64,000 bases of DNA from Pseudoduganella violaceinigra DSM 15887 (GTDB lineage Bacteria > Pseudomonadota > Gammaproteobacteria > Burkholderiales > Burkholderiaceae_D): positions 248,001 to 312,000 of the forward strand of contig NZ_AUDI01000009.1 of NCBI RefSeq assembly GCF_000425385.1, written 5' to 3'. The notes below the pieces were generated by a model. It was not told where the DNA came from. It made no database searches and saw nothing but the letters and a program-made list of their open reading frames with translations. Numbering within the stretch: the stretch's first letter is position 1; each line of letters opens with the position of its first letter. Shown piece by piece: positions 7,718-16,932 of this stretch. A program made the position numbers and the translations under genes.

Positions 7718-9211
7718 CTACAAAGATTTGCGGAGGCTTACCGGAGGGATTTTCAACGCTTCGCGATATTTGGCAACAGTCCGTCGCGCAATTACCATGC
7801 CTTGTTCACCGAGCATGTCCGCAATCTTACTGTCAGATAAAGGATTTTTCGGGTCTTCTGCTCCTGTCAATTGCACGATCAGTGCCCGTATCGCAGTCGA
7901 CGAAGCTTCACCCCCAGCTTCGGTGGCGACGTGGCTACCAAAGAAATATTTCAACTCAAACATGCCATGTGGGGTGAGCATATATTTTTGAGTTGTTACG
8001 CGAGAAATAGTGCTCTCGTGTAGTCCCAGTGTATCAGCTATTTCACGCAACACAAGGGGGCGCATGGCCACGGCGCCGTGGCTGAAAAAGTTCTTTTGTC
8101 TTTCTACTATCGCTTCGGCGACGCGCAGGATCGTGTCGAAGCGCTGGCGCATATTCTTGATCAGCCACTTGGCTTCCTGCAGTTGGCCGTTCATCTGCGA
8201 CTCGCTCTTGCCCTGCTTGAGCAGGTTGGCGTACAGCGCATTCACGCGCAGGCGCGGCACCACATCATTGTTCAGCATGACCAGCCAGCCGCCGCGCCCC
8301 TTCTTCACGATCACGTCCGGCACCACGTAGTCCGAATCGCCGCAGGAAAATTCGGCGCCCGGGTGCGGATTGCACTGGCGGATCACCGCCTGCGCTTCGC
8401 GCAAGTCTTCATCATCGCAGTCGAGCGCTTTTTTCAGCTTGGTGAATTCGCGCTGGGCGAACCAGGCCAGGTGCTTCTCGACGATGGTGAGCGCCATGCG
8501 GCGCGTCACCAGCGGCACGGCGGGCATGCGCCGGATCTGCAGCGCCAGGCATTCGCCGGCATTGCGCGCGCCGACGCCGGCCGGGTCGAAGCTTTGCAGC
8601 AGTACCAGGCTGCAGCGCAGCTCGTCCAGTTCGATTTCCAGTTCCGGCGGCAGGCGCTCGTGGATTTCCTCCAGCGGCTCTTCCAGGTAGCCGTTGTCGT
8701 CCAGCGCATCGATGATCAGTTCCATCAGGGCGCGGTCGCGCGGCTCCTGCACCGTCACGCGCATCTGCTCCAGCAGGTGCTCGCGCAGAGTGCAGCCGGA
8801 GGCTTCCAGCTGCGGGCGGCTGTCTTCGTCGTCGGCGGATTTACCGGCGCTGCTGGCGCTCCAGTCGGCGTCGTCGCTGCTGTTGATGCTTTCGCCGTCG
8901 CCGCTTTCATAACTCTCGCCTTCAGCCGCGGCCGGGGCATCGGCGCCCTCGGCCGGCCCGCTTTCCGGCGTGGCCGGTGCGGCGGCTTCGCTGCCATTGC
9001 CGTTGACCTGGCTGATGGCGCCATCGGCCAGCAGGCGTACCGAGTGGTCGAGCGGATCATCGAGCCGCTCCAGCATCGGGTTGTCGCCCAGCAGCTGTTC
9101 CAACTCCTGGTGCAGCTCCAGCGTCGAGAGCTGCAGCAGGCGGATGGATTGTTGCAGCTGCGGCGTCAGCGCCAGGTGTTGCGAGGTTCGCAGTTGCAGT
9201 GTTTGTTTCAT
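7718..9211 (-). CDS. rpoN: RNA polymerase sigma-54 factor RpoN
   Basis: 497-residue sigma-54. The N-terminal glutamine/leucine-rich activator-interacting region I starts [20 protein letters not shown]. An acidic low-complexity region II lies at about residues 60-130, followed by the core-binding domain. The C-terminal RpoN box [10 protein letters not shown] reads the -24 promoter element. Sigma-54 promoters typically drive nitrogen, motility and pilus genes, including pilA in many betaproteobacteria. It lies between lptB and hpf. Confidence 0.97.
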   Translation of the reverse strand: MKQTLQLRTSQHLALTPQLQQSIRLLQLSTLELHQELEQLLGDNPMLERLDDPLDHSVRLLADGAISQVNGNGSEAAAPATPESGPAEGADAPAAAEGESYESGDGESINSSDDADWSASSAGKSADDEDSRPQLEASGCTLREHLLEQMRVTVQEPRDRALMELIIDALDDNGYLEEPLEEIHERLPPELEIELDELRCSLVLLQSFDPAGVGARNAGECLALQIRRMPAVPLVTRRMALTIVEKHLAWFAQREFTKLKKALDCDDEDLREAQAVIRQCNPHPGAEFSCGDSDYVVPDVIVKKGRGGWLVMLNNDVVPRLRVNALYANLLKQGKSESQMNGQLQEAKWLIKNMRQRFDTILRVAEAIVERQKNFFSHGAVAMRPLVLREIADTLGLHESTISRVTTQKYMLTPHGMFELKYFFGSHVATEAGGEASSTAIRALIVQLTGAEDPKNPLSDSKIADMLGEQGMVIARRTVAKYREALKIPPVSLRKSL

Positions 9212-9220
9212 GGCCCTCGC

Positions 9221-9976
9221 TTACATGCGGAAGTGTTCGCCGAGATAGACGCGGCGTACGGATTCGTTGGCAATGATGTCGTCCGGGCGGCCCGAGGCCA
9301 GCACCGCGCCTTGGTTGATGATATAGGCGCGGTCGCAGATGCCGAGGGTCTCACGCACATTATGGTCGGTGATCAGCACACCGATATTGCGCTCCTTCAG
9401 GAATCGTACGATGCGTTGGATTTCGATCACGGCGATCGGATCGACGCCGGCGAAGGGCTCATCCAGCAGGACAAAGCGCGGGTTGGTCGCCAGGGCGCGG
9501 GCGATCTCGACACGGCGCCGCTCGCCGCCGGACAGCGACAGGGCCTGGTTTTCGCGCAGCTTTTCAATCTGCAAGTCGGCCAGCAGCGCTTCCAGGCGCT
9601 GCTCGATTTCCGCCTTCGACAGCGCCTTGCCGTTGACGCGCTGGATTTCCAGCACGGCGCGGATATTTTCTTCCACCGTCAGCTTGCGGAACACCGAAGC
9701 TTCCTGCGGCAGGTAGGACAGTCCCAGCGTGGCGCGCTTGTGGATCGGCAGGCTGGAAACGTCGGTGCCGCCGATATCGATGGTGCCGGCATCGGAGGCC
9801 ACCAGGCCCACAATCATGTAGAACGAGGTGGTCTTGCCGGCGCCGTTCGGGCCGAGCAGGCCGACCACCTCGCCGCAATCGACTTGCAGCGACACATCGT
9901 GCACCACCTGGCGCTTGCCATAGGTCTTCTGGAGGCCGCGCACGACCAGCGTGCTGGCGCAGGTATTTGCTTGCAT
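9221..9976 (-). CDS. lptB: LPS export ABC transporter ATPase LptB
   Basis: 251-residue cytoplasmic ATPase of the LptB2FG complex, which extracts LPS from the inner membrane. Walker A is GPNGAGKT (residues 42-49), the signature is LSGGERRR, Walker B is FVLLDEP, and the H-loop histidine is in ITDHNV. It starts 2 bp after the lptA stop codon. LptF and LptG are not in the window, as is usual for this organisation. Confidence 0.96.
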   Translation of the reverse strand: MQANTCASTLVVRGLQKTYGKRQVVHDVSLQVDCGEVVGLLGPNGAGKTTSFYMIVGLVASDAGTIDIGGTDVSSLPIHKRATLGLSYLPQEASVFRKLTVEENIRAVLEIQRVNGKALSKAEIEQRLEALLADLQIEKLRENQALSLSGGERRRVEIARALATNPRFVLLDEPFAGVDPIAVIEIQRIVRFLKERNIGVLITDHNVRETLGICDRAYIINQGAVLASGRPDDIIANESVRRVYLGEHFRM

Positions 9977-9978
9977 TC

Positions 9979-10569
9979 TTACTTTTTCTCCGGAGTGGCC
10001 GCTGGCGTGGCAGGCGGCGTGGCTGGCGCAGCAGGCGGTTCGGTGCGCGATGGCTGGATCACCATGGTGCCGCGGCCGCCGCCCGGCTTGCTCTCGCCGG
10101 TCGTGGTATTGCGCACGCTGAAGAATTCCTTGCGGCTGTCGTAGGAAATGAACTCGCCCTGCACTTCATCGTTCTGCTTGCCGCCTTCCAGCCGGCGGAT
10201 CGAGGCTTTGCTGAACATCTTCACCAGCTCGGCCTGTTCCTCGTATTCGATGCGCTCGGCATCGCCCTCGACCCACTGGTCGCCGGCGCCGTCGCGCTTC
10301 TGGCGGAAGGTGGCTTTCTTGTCGCCGCCGAACAGGGTCACCTGCTGGAAGCCGTCCGGGGTCTGTTTCACATAGGCCCGTTCGGCCGTCATGGTCAGGG
10401 TGCCGCGCGTCAGCTTCACGCCGCCCAGCAGGATGGTGATCTGCTTGACGTCGTCGATATCCATCGAGCCGTAGTTGATGACAGTCGGTTTGTAAGAGTC
10501 GGCCTTTTCGGCCAGCGCCGGCGCCGCTGCAACCAGCAGCAAGGCGGCCGACAGGAATAGTCGTTTCAT
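9979..10569 (-). CDS. lptA: Periplasmic LPS transport protein LptA
   Basis: 196-residue protein. A Sec signal peptide ([20 protein letters not shown]) is followed by an OstA-like beta-jellyroll domain (about residues 25-160) and a proline/alanine-rich tail (about 170-190). LptA oligomers bridge LptC and LptD across the periplasm. The ATG at 10569 was chosen because it begins the signal peptide exactly. The low-complexity C-terminal tail is longer than in enterobacterial LptA. It lies 13 bp after lptC. Confidence 0.92.
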   Translation of the reverse strand: MKRLFLSAALLLVAAAPALAEKADSYKPTVINYGSMDIDDVKQITILLGGVKLTRGTLTMTAERAYVKQTPDGFQQVTLFGGDKKATFRQKRDGAGDQWVEGDAERIEYEEQAELVKMFSKASIRRLEGGKQNDEVQGEFISYDSRKEFFSVRNTTTGESKPGGGRGTMVIQPSRTEPPAAPATPPATPAATPEKK

Positions 10570-10582
10570 GGTCGTTCCTTTG

Positions 10583-11176
10583 TTATTGGGCCTTCGGCGG
10601 CAGCACCAGCGTGCCGGCGCCTTCCAGGTGCATTTCGCGCGTCGCATTATTGGCGCGCATGCTGTTGGCCGAGGCGGTCGTATCGCCCACCTTCATCTTT
10701 ACCGGCTGGTCGGTTTCCATGCGGTCCTCATCGGGGAAGATCACCAGCTTTTCCGTCGCCATGTGCAGCGATCGCGCGCCCGGCGCCGCAGCGCGGTCGA
10801 TGGTCACCGTGCCGTTCAGGGTCACACGGCTGTTGGCGTCTTCCACGCGCGCCGTGCTGGCCACGATGTCCATCGGCGGCTTGTCGCTGGCCAGGCTGTG
10901 CACGCGCGGCTTGTCGATCTCGGACGAATCGTCGACCGGACGGTGGGTCAGCTTGTCGCCGGCGATAATGTAGCTTGGCTTGCCATCCTTCGTCATGCGC
11001 ACGAAGGAGAAATTCTCGACGATGTAGTCAGGCTCGTTCATCCGCATATCGGCCTGCATCTGCTCGCCCGCCCGGTTCAGCAGTTCGAGCAGGTAGAAGC
11101 TGCCGAGCGCCGCCAGCAGCACGAATACCATGCCGATCGAAAGGCGGAAGCGGTGGGCTATCCTCTGGTTGCGCAT
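10583..11176 (-). CDS. lptC: LPS export system protein LptC
   Basis: 197-residue bitopic protein. One N-terminal transmembrane helix (about residues 13-32) is followed by a periplasmic OstA-like domain. It docks on LptB2FG and passes LPS to LptA. The family is divergent in sequence, and identification relies on the topology, the NFSF/MTKDGKPSY region and the fixed position between kdsC and lptA. Confidence 0.9.
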   Translation of the reverse strand: MRNQRIAHRFRLSIGMVFVLLAALGSFYLLELLNRAGEQMQADMRMNEPDYIVENFSFVRMTKDGKPSYIIAGDKLTHRPVDDSSEIDKPRVHSLASDKPPMDIVASTARVEDANSRVTLNGTVTIDRAAAPGARSLHMATEKLVIFPDEDRMETDQPVKMKVGDTTASANSMRANNATREMHLEGAGTLVLPPKAQ

Positions 11177-11188
11177 TGCTTGGTCCTT

Positions 11189-11725
11189 TTACGCCATGAA
11201 CTGCGCCATGACGCGCTCGTAGCTGCCTTGCGCGTGCAGCACGAATTCGCAGGCTTCGCGCACCGCGCCGCGGCCGCCGGCCGCGCCGGTGATGTAGTGC
11301 GCGTGCCGCTGCGCTTCCTTGCGGCCGTTCGGTACGCTCACCGCAAAGCCTACGCGGCGCAGCAGCGGCAGGTCCACCACGTCGTCGCCGATAAAGGCGA
11401 CCTGCTCTTCGGCCAGTCCCAGCTCATTGAGCAGGGCCTTGAACGGGGTCAGCTTGTCGTGTCCGCCCTGGTGCACGTAGTCGATGCCCAGGTCCTTGGC
11501 GCGCGCGTTGGTGATGGCGGTGATGCGCGCGCTGATGATGGCGGTCTTCACACCCGACTCCTGCAGCAGCTTGATGCCCAGGCCGTCGTGCACATTGAAA
11601 GTCTTCATCAGTTCACCCTGCGCGCCGTAACTCAGGCTGCCGTCCGTCAGCACGCCGTCCACATCGAAAATGAACAGGCGCACCTTGGCGGCGCGGGCGA
11701 CCAGGTCTGCATGGTTGGGCGTCAT
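11189..11725 (-). CDS. kdsC: 3-deoxy-D-manno-octulosonate 8-phosphate phosphatase KdsC
   Basis: 178-residue HAD-superfamily type C0 phosphatase that releases Kdo from Kdo-8-phosphate. The catalytic motif is FDVDGVLTDG with the nucleophile and general acid aspartates. The later motif IGDDVVDLPLL binds magnesium. There is no cap domain, as expected for the tetrameric KdsC group. Its start overlaps the kdsD stop codon (TGATG). Confidence 0.95.
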   Translation of the reverse strand: MTPNHADLVARAAKVRLFIFDVDGVLTDGSLSYGAQGELMKTFNVHDGLGIKLLQESGVKTAIISARITAITNARAKDLGIDYVHQGGHDKLTPFKALLNELGLAEEQVAFIGDDVVDLPLLRRVGFAVSVPNGRKEAQRHAHYITGAAGGRGAVREACEFVLHAQGSYERVMAQFMA

Positions 11726-12747
11726 CAGATCACCTTGGCGCGCGTCAGGTCGTGGATATGCAGGGCGCCAATCAGGGTACCGTCGGTGTCCACCACCAGC
11801 ATCTGGTTGATGCGGAATTCCTCCATCACCGCCACGGCGTCGACCGCCAGCTGGTCGGGGCCGATGGTGCGCGGGTTCAGGTGCATCACGTCCTTGATGA
11901 CGACCTTGGTGAAGTCCTGCACCTTCTCGATCATGCGGCGCAGATCGCCGTCGGTGAACACGCCGACCGGCTTGTTGCCGGCATCGACGATGGCCGTCAT
12001 GCCCATGCCCTTCTGGGTAATTTCCAGCAGCGCGTCCGGCAGGCGGGTTTCCAGGCCCACGGCCGGCACGGCGCCGTCCTTGCGCATCACATCGCGCACA
12101 TGGGTCAGCAGGCGGCGGCCCAGGGCGCCGCCCGGGTGCGAGCGGGCGAAATCTTCTTCCTTGAAGCCGCGCAGGTCCAGCAGCGCCACCGCGATCGCGT
12201 CGCCCAGCGCCAGCGTGACGGTGGTGGAGGCGGTCGGCGCCAGGTTCATCGGGCAGGCTTCCTTGGCCACCGACACGTCCAGGTGCACGTCGGCCAGGCG
12301 GGCCAGGCTCGACGCCGGCTTGCCGGTCATGGCGATCACGTGGCCGCCCATGCGCTTGACCACCGGCAGGATGGCCATCAGTTCGGCCGCTTCGCCGGAA
12401 TAGGAAATCGCGATCACCACGTCTTCCGGGGTCACCATGCCCAGGTCGCCGTGCGCGGCTTCGGCCGGATGCACGAACAGCGCCGGGGTGCCGGTCGATG
12501 CCAGGGTGGCTGCAATCTTGCGGCCGATATGGCCGGACTTGCCGATGCCCGAGACTACAACGCGGCCTTTACATTGCAGCAACAAGGAAACCGCCTGCCC
12601 CACCGTCTCGTCGGTCGCCAGGCGCGCATGCAACGCAGCCAGGGCGTCCGTCTCGATCTGCAAGGCTTCGCGCGCCAGTTCCAGGGCCCGGCTTGCGGTC
12701 TTGGCATCAAAAGATTTCAGCATTGTTTTTTCATGGGTTACACTCAT
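11725..12747 (-). CDS. kdsD: Arabinose-5-phosphate isomerase KdsD
   Basis: Converts ribulose-5-phosphate to arabinose-5-phosphate, the first step toward Kdo. The 340-residue protein has a SIS domain (about residues 45-180, with VVSGIGKSGHIGRKIA and the SYSGEA motif) and two C-terminal CBS repeats (about 210-335). The longest frame starts at 12747, but a TATACT -10-like box on the minus strand at 12754-12759 would place the transcript start almost on that codon. The internal ATG at 12723 (MLKSFDAK) is therefore a credible start. First gene of the kds-lpt-rpoN-hpf unit. Confidence 0.94.
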   Translation of the reverse strand: MSVTHEKTMLKSFDAKTASRALELAREALQIETDALAALHARLATDETVGQAVSLLLQCKGRVVVSGIGKSGHIGRKIAATLASTGTPALFVHPAEAAHGDLGMVTPEDVVIAISYSGEAAELMAILPVVKRMGGHVIAMTGKPASSLARLADVHLDVSVAKEACPMNLAPTASTTVTLALGDAIAVALLDLRGFKEEDFARSHPGGALGRRLLTHVRDVMRKDGAVPAVGLETRLPDALLEITQKGMGMTAIVDAGNKPVGVFTDGDLRRMIEKVQDFTKVVIKDVMHLNPRTIGPDQLAVDAVAVMEEFRINQMLVVDTDGTLIGALHIHDLTRAKVI

Positions 12748-12804
12748 GCCCGAAGTATAGCCGAATTAAATAAGCAAAAAACTTGCCACACAAAACAACA
12801 ACGG

Positions 12805-14784
12805 ATGTTCACCCCCCTTGAACTGACCCTCCTCCTCCTGGGCAGCGCCGTCCTCGGCGTGGTCGCCTTCCGTATGTTGCACCTGCCGCCGATGCTCGGC
12901 TACCTGGCCGTCGGCATCCTGCTTGGCCCGCACGCCATGGGCCTGGCCGAACAAAGCCACGCCACCGAGCTGCTGGGCGAATTCGGCGTGGTGTTCCTGA
13001 TGTTCTCGATCGGGCTGGAATTCTCCCTGCCCAAGCTGATGGCCATGCGCTCGATCGTGTTCGGGCTGGGCATGGCGCAGGTGGTGCTCACTATCGCGGT
13101 CACCATGCTGTTTGGCTGGATCATCCACTTCCTGCTGCCGCCCGCCATCCACCTCGGCTGGCAGGCGTCGTTCGCCCTGGGCGGCGCGCTGGCCATGTCG
13201 TCCACCGCCATCGTGGTCAAACTGCTCACGGAGCGGCTGGAACTGGAAAGCCTGCATGGCCGCAAGATCATCGGCATCCTGCTGTTCCAGGATTTGGCGG
13301 TGGTGCCGCTGCTGATCCTGATTCCGGCGCTGGCGCAGAATCCGGCCGACCTGCCCATGACCCTGGCCCTGGCCGGCGCCAAGGCGGCCGCGGTGCTGGT
13401 CCTGCTGCTGTTCCTGGGCCAGAAGCTGATGCGCAAATGGTTCACCATCGTGGTCATGCGCCGCTCGCAGGAACTGTTCATGCTCAACCTGCTGCTGGTG
13501 ACGCTGGGCGCGGCCTGGATCACCGAGCAGGCCGGCCTGTCGATGGCGCTGGGCGCCTTCGTGGCCGGCATGCTGATCTCCGAAACCGAATACAAGCACC
13601 AGGTGGAAGAGGATATCAAGCCTTTCCGCGACGTGCTGCTTGGCCTGTTCTTCATCACCGTCGGCATGCTGCTCAATGCCCGCGTGGTGATGGAAAACTG
13701 GTGGCTGGTGCTGGTGCTGCTGGCCGGCCCGGTGCTGCTCAAGTTCGCCCTGATCGCCGGCCTGGCGCGCCTGTTCGGCGCCACCACGTCGACCGCGATG
13801 CGCACCGGCCTGGCCCTGGCGCAAGCCGGCGAATTCGGCTTCGTGCTGCTGAACGTGGTGGGCGGCATGAAGCTGGTCGACCCCTTCGTGGTGCAGGTGG
13901 TGCTGGCCTCGATGGTGCTGTCGATGCTGCTGGCGCCCTTCCTGATCGCCCAGTCCGACCGGATCGTGATGAAATTCTCCGCCAACGAGTGGATGATGCA
14001 GTCGCTGAACCTGACCAATATCGCGGCGCGCACCATGTCGGCGCAAAAGCACGTGATCGTGGCCGGCTTCGGGCGTTCCGGCCAGTCGCTGGCCACGCTC
14101 CTGAGCGAGGAAAAGATCCCCTACCAGGCGCTGGACCTGGACCCGATCCGGGTGCAGGAGGCGCAGGCCGCGGGCGCCAGCGTTTCCTACGGCGACGCCG
14201 CGCGGCGCGAGTCGCTGGTGGCAGCCGGTATCAAGCGCGCTTCGGCCATCGTGATCACCTACGCGTCCACGCCGTCCGCCCTGAAAGTGCTGCACCTGGT
14301 GCATGAACTGGCGCCGGAACTGCCGGTGATCGTGCGCTCGCACGACGATTCGGACCTGGACCGGCTGAAGGAGGCCGGCGCGGCGGAGGTGGTGCCGGAG
14401 CTGATGGAGGGCTCGCTGATGCTGGCGTCCCATGCGCTGGTGATGCTGGGCGTGCCGCTGCGGCGCGTGGTGCACCGCGTGCAGCGGGCGCGCGAAGAAC
14501 GCTATGCCTCGCTGCGCGGCTACTTCCACGGCGCCAGCGACAGCGGCGAGGAATCGGAAATGGTCCGGCTGCATTCGGTGCCGCTGGGCGAACAGGCGTC
14601 CTGCATCGGCAAGTGCGTGCGGGAGCTGGGTCTGGATGAAAGCGGCGCCGAGATTTCAGCCATCCGGCGCGGCCGGGTGCGGCTGGAGGCCGAGCCGGGC
14701 ATGACGCTGGAAGCGGGCGATGTGGTGGTCTTGCGCGGCACGGCAGAGGAAGTGGCGCGCGCGGAAAACGATCTGCTGGCCTGA
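12805..14784 (+). CDS. CPA2-family cation:proton antiporter with RCK domain (KefB/YbaL type)
   Basis: 659-residue protein. The N-terminal Na+/H+ exchanger domain has about 12 helices (residues 1-390). An RCK/TrkA-N nucleotide-binding domain begins at KHVIVAGFGRSGQSLA, and a TrkA-C domain closes the protein (about 565-659). Such proteins extrude K+ or Na+ in exchange for H+ under ligand control. Glutathione gating as in KefB/KefC is not demonstrable here. I chose the ATG at 12805 because it begins the first membrane helix; the same frame stays open far upstream only as antisense of kdsD. It diverges from kdsD with a 57-bp gap. Confidence 0.92.
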   Translation: MFTPLELTLLLLGSAVLGVVAFRMLHLPPMLGYLAVGILLGPHAMGLAEQSHATELLGEFGVVFLMFSIGLEFSLPKLMAMRSIVFGLGMAQVVLTIAVTMLFGWIIHFLLPPAIHLGWQASFALGGALAMSSTAIVVKLLTERLELESLHGRKIIGILLFQDLAVVPLLILIPALAQNPADLPMTLALAGAKAAAVLVLLLFLGQKLMRKWFTIVVMRRSQELFMLNLLLVTLGAAWITEQAGLSMALGAFVAGMLISETEYKHQVEEDIKPFRDVLLGLFFITVGMLLNARVVMENWWLVLVLLAGPVLLKFALIAGLARLFGATTSTAMRTGLALAQAGEFGFVLLNVVGGMKLVDPFVVQVVLASMVLSMLLAPFLIAQSDRIVMKFSANEWMMQSLNLTNIAARTMSAQKHVIVAGFGRSGQSLATLLSEEKIPYQALDLDPIRVQEAQAAGASVSYGDAARRESLVAAGIKRASAIVITYASTPSALKVLHLVHELAPELPVIVRSHDDSDLDRLKEAGAAEVVPELMEGSLMLASHALVMLGVPLRRVVHRVQRAREERYASLRGYFHGASDSGEESEMVRLHSVPLGEQASCIGKCVRELGLDESGAEISAIRRGRVRLEAEPGMTLEAGDVVVLRGTAEEVARAENDLLA

Positions 14785-14839
14785 AAGCCGTCCGAACGCA
14801 CGGGCGCAGCCCCTCGGCTCAGACTCCGGTCGCCCGGGG

Positions 14840-15979
14840 TCAACCGGCATACCGCACCACCCGGTTACGCCCGCCCTCTTTCGCCTGGTACAGCGCGTCG
14901 TCGGCCAGCTCGATCAGGCGCGCCGCCTGCACCTCGGGTTTGCCGCCGTCGTCCACTTGCGCCAGGCTGGACACGCCCACCGACGCCGTAATCGACACCT
15001 GCACGCCCTGCGACAATTCGAACATGCTGGCAGCGATGCCGGCCCGGATGCGCTCGCCGACATAGGCTGCGCTGTCCAGGTCCGCATCGATCAGCAGCAC
15101 CACGAATTCCTCGCCGCCGAAACGCGCCAGCGCATCGGACACGCGCAGCTCCGCCTTGATGCGGTTGGCCACCTCGCGCAGCACCTCGTCGCCGCCGCCA
15201 TGGCCGACGCTGTCGTTGACCCGCTTGAAATGGTCGATATCGATGTACATGAACGACACCGGATACGACTGCCGGCGTGCGCGTGAAATCTCCTCCAGCA
15301 GGCGGCGATCCACATAGCGGCGGTTGAATACCCCGGTCAGCGCATCGGTCAGGCCCATGTACTTCAACATTTCGTTGGAGATCACGTTCTCCAGGCAGAT
15401 GGCGATGATGGACGCCATATGCTCCACGAAATCGGTGCCGAGGCTGGGCGAGAAGCGCGCCGGATCGGCGCTGCCCAAGTTCAGCGAGCCAATCAGGCGC
15501 TTGTTGCGCAGCAGCGGCACCATGCCCACGCTTTGCAGGCGCACGCCTGGCTGCGGAAACTGGCGCCGATGCTTGGCCGCGTCGAACATGCCAAGTTGTG
15601 GCTTGGGCGCGTGGCCGGCATCGAGCTCGAAGCCCAGGCTTTCAAGGTCGGGGACGAACACCAGGTCCGGGAATGCCGCAAAATCGACGCCCAGCTTTTC
15701 CATCACGGTACGGATATCGTCGCCCTCGTCGACCAGGGAAAGGGTCACGGCATCCAGGTCGGAAATCACGGGCAGGGTGCGGAAAATGGTGCCAATCAGC
15801 TCGGGGAAGCTGGCCGCGCCGACGATTTCCAGGTCAAACGCCTGGTGGCGCATCATGATCGCGTGGTTGCGGTCGGCCTGGTCGATCAGGTAGGCAAGGC
15901 GGGCGCGCAGGGACTGGTTTTCTGCCGCCAGTTCCGCCTGGGTGAGCTGCTTGCCCGTGTTGTTCTGCGTGATCTCCAT
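14840..15979 (-). CDS. Diguanylate cyclase with N-terminal DUF484/GAF-like sensor
   Basis: 379-residue cytoplasmic protein with no membrane helix. An N-terminal coiled segment (about residues 10-40) and a DUF484/GAF-like domain (about 45-205) precede a GGDEF domain (about 210-378). The active-site motif is intact as GGEEF. The inhibitory I-site RVSD stands exactly five residues before it, so product inhibition by c-di-GMP is expected. The sensed signal is unknown. It is convergent with the antiporter gene and 19 bp downstream of the MOSC gene on the same strand. Confidence 0.92.
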   Translation of the reverse strand: MEITQNNTGKQLTQAELAAENQSLRARLAYLIDQADRNHAIMMRHQAFDLEIVGAASFPELIGTIFRTLPVISDLDAVTLSLVDEGDDIRTVMEKLGVDFAAFPDLVFVPDLESLGFELDAGHAPKPQLGMFDAAKHRRQFPQPGVRLQSVGMVPLLRNKRLIGSLNLGSADPARFSPSLGTDFVEHMASIIAICLENVISNEMLKYMGLTDALTGVFNRRYVDRRLLEEISRARRQSYPVSFMYIDIDHFKRVNDSVGHGGGDEVLREVANRIKAELRVSDALARFGGEEFVVLLIDADLDSAAYVGERIRAGIAASMFELSQGVQVSITASVGVSSLAQVDDGGKPEVQAARLIELADDALYQAKEGGRNRVVRYAG

Positions 15980-15998
15980 CGCCCGCCACTATTTACTA

Positions 15999-16850
15999 CT
16001 AAAACGACAGTGTAACCTCGATTTGATCGCCGACCGATAGTTTTATGCCATCACCCGTTGCCACGATGGCATTCATTCCGAAGCAAATGCCGCCGTCCAC
16101 TTCCGGTTTGGCGCGGTAGCCTTGCAGGATGTCCAGCGGATCGGGGCCGAATTCGCCGGTGGACTGGTCGATCGACGGCATCGGGCAGCGCGCGCAGGGC
16201 TTGACCGGCTTCAGTACCGCGTCGCCGATACGGAATTCTTCCGTGTAGTCTTCTTCGAAGGCGTCCAGGCCGCCGATGACCAGGTTGGGACGGAAGCGGT
16301 TCATCGGCAACGGCTGGCGGCCTTGCTGCTGCAGCTTGTCATTGAGATCCTGCAGCGACCCGCTGCCGATCACCAGGATCGGGTAGCCGTCCGAGAACAG
16401 GGTCGGATGCTGCGCGCCGCCGGTCCATTTTCCGCTGGTCAGGCGCTGGGCGTTGGCATGGAAACGCACCAGGCGGCATGCGATGCCGAGGTACTTGCTG
16501 AACCAGGTGGCGGTGACGTCGTCGCAATCGTAGGCCAGCACCGTATCGTCCCATACCTGCACCTGCAGAGCCGGCGCGCTGTCCGGGTCGGGCAAGCCGA
16601 GCGGGATTTCCAGGCGCAGCATGCCGGGCGCGCGCAGTTCCATGGTGTCGGTCTTCAGCTGCGGCACGATCAGGGCCATGCGGGGATGTTCGCGCTGGGT
16701 CAGCGCGACGCCGCTGGCGTCGACCAGCATCCACTCGCGGTCGTATACCTGCTCGGTCATGAGGCCGGCGCGGGTCAGGGTCGCCTGCTTCAGCGACAGG
16801 CCGGCGCAGGATTTGACCGGGTAGAGGGTAAGTTCGGAGATGATGGGCAT
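15999..16850 (-). CDS. MOSC-domain protein (YcbX-like)
   Basis: 283-residue protein. It has an N-terminal MOSC beta-barrel domain (ISELTLYPVKSCAGLSL onward) and a C-terminal MOSC domain with the cysteine motif KPCARCPM. Related proteins bind molybdenum cofactor and take part in N-hydroxylated base detoxification (YcbX) or Moco sulfuration (mARC). No ferredoxin domain is fused, unlike E. coli YcbX. The ATG at 16850 starts the recognisable domain; the frame continues upstream only as antisense of the neighbouring gene's tail. Confidence 0.88.
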   Translation of the reverse strand: MPIISELTLYPVKSCAGLSLKQATLTRAGLMTEQVYDREWMLVDASGVALTQREHPRMALIVPQLKTDTMELRAPGMLRLEIPLGLPDPDSAPALQVQVWDDTVLAYDCDDVTATWFSKYLGIACRLVRFHANAQRLTSGKWTGGAQHPTLFSDGYPILVIGSGSLQDLNDKLQQQGRQPLPMNRFRPNLVIGGLDAFEEDYTEEFRIGDAVLKPVKPCARCPMPSIDQSTGEFGPDPLDILQGYRAKPEVDGGICFGMNAIVATGDGIKLSVGDQIEVTLSF

Positions 16851-16932
16851 AGTGCCCGTGAGTATGGCAGAAAACCGGCAGCCAGGCCGCCGGCGGGCCT
16901 GCTCCAATGGTGCAGGCCCCGGCTGGGCGGCG

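Noticed and set aside
8078..10144. Plus-strand open frame of about 690 codons opposite rpoN and lptB
   Set aside because: Antisense to two unmistakable genes; the composition is typical of shadow frames.
11752..12804. In-frame upstream extension of the cation antiporter gene by 351 codons
   Set aside because: The extension is the antisense of kdsD; the antiporter's first membrane helix starts at 12805.
12766..14574. Minus-strand open frame of about 600 codons opposite the antiporter gene
   Set aside because: His/Gln-rich shadow of a membrane transporter with no start or domain support.
14785..14839. Possible terminator between the antiporter and the diguanylate cyclase genes
   Set aside because: Only weak, imperfect GC pairing and no T-run were visible.
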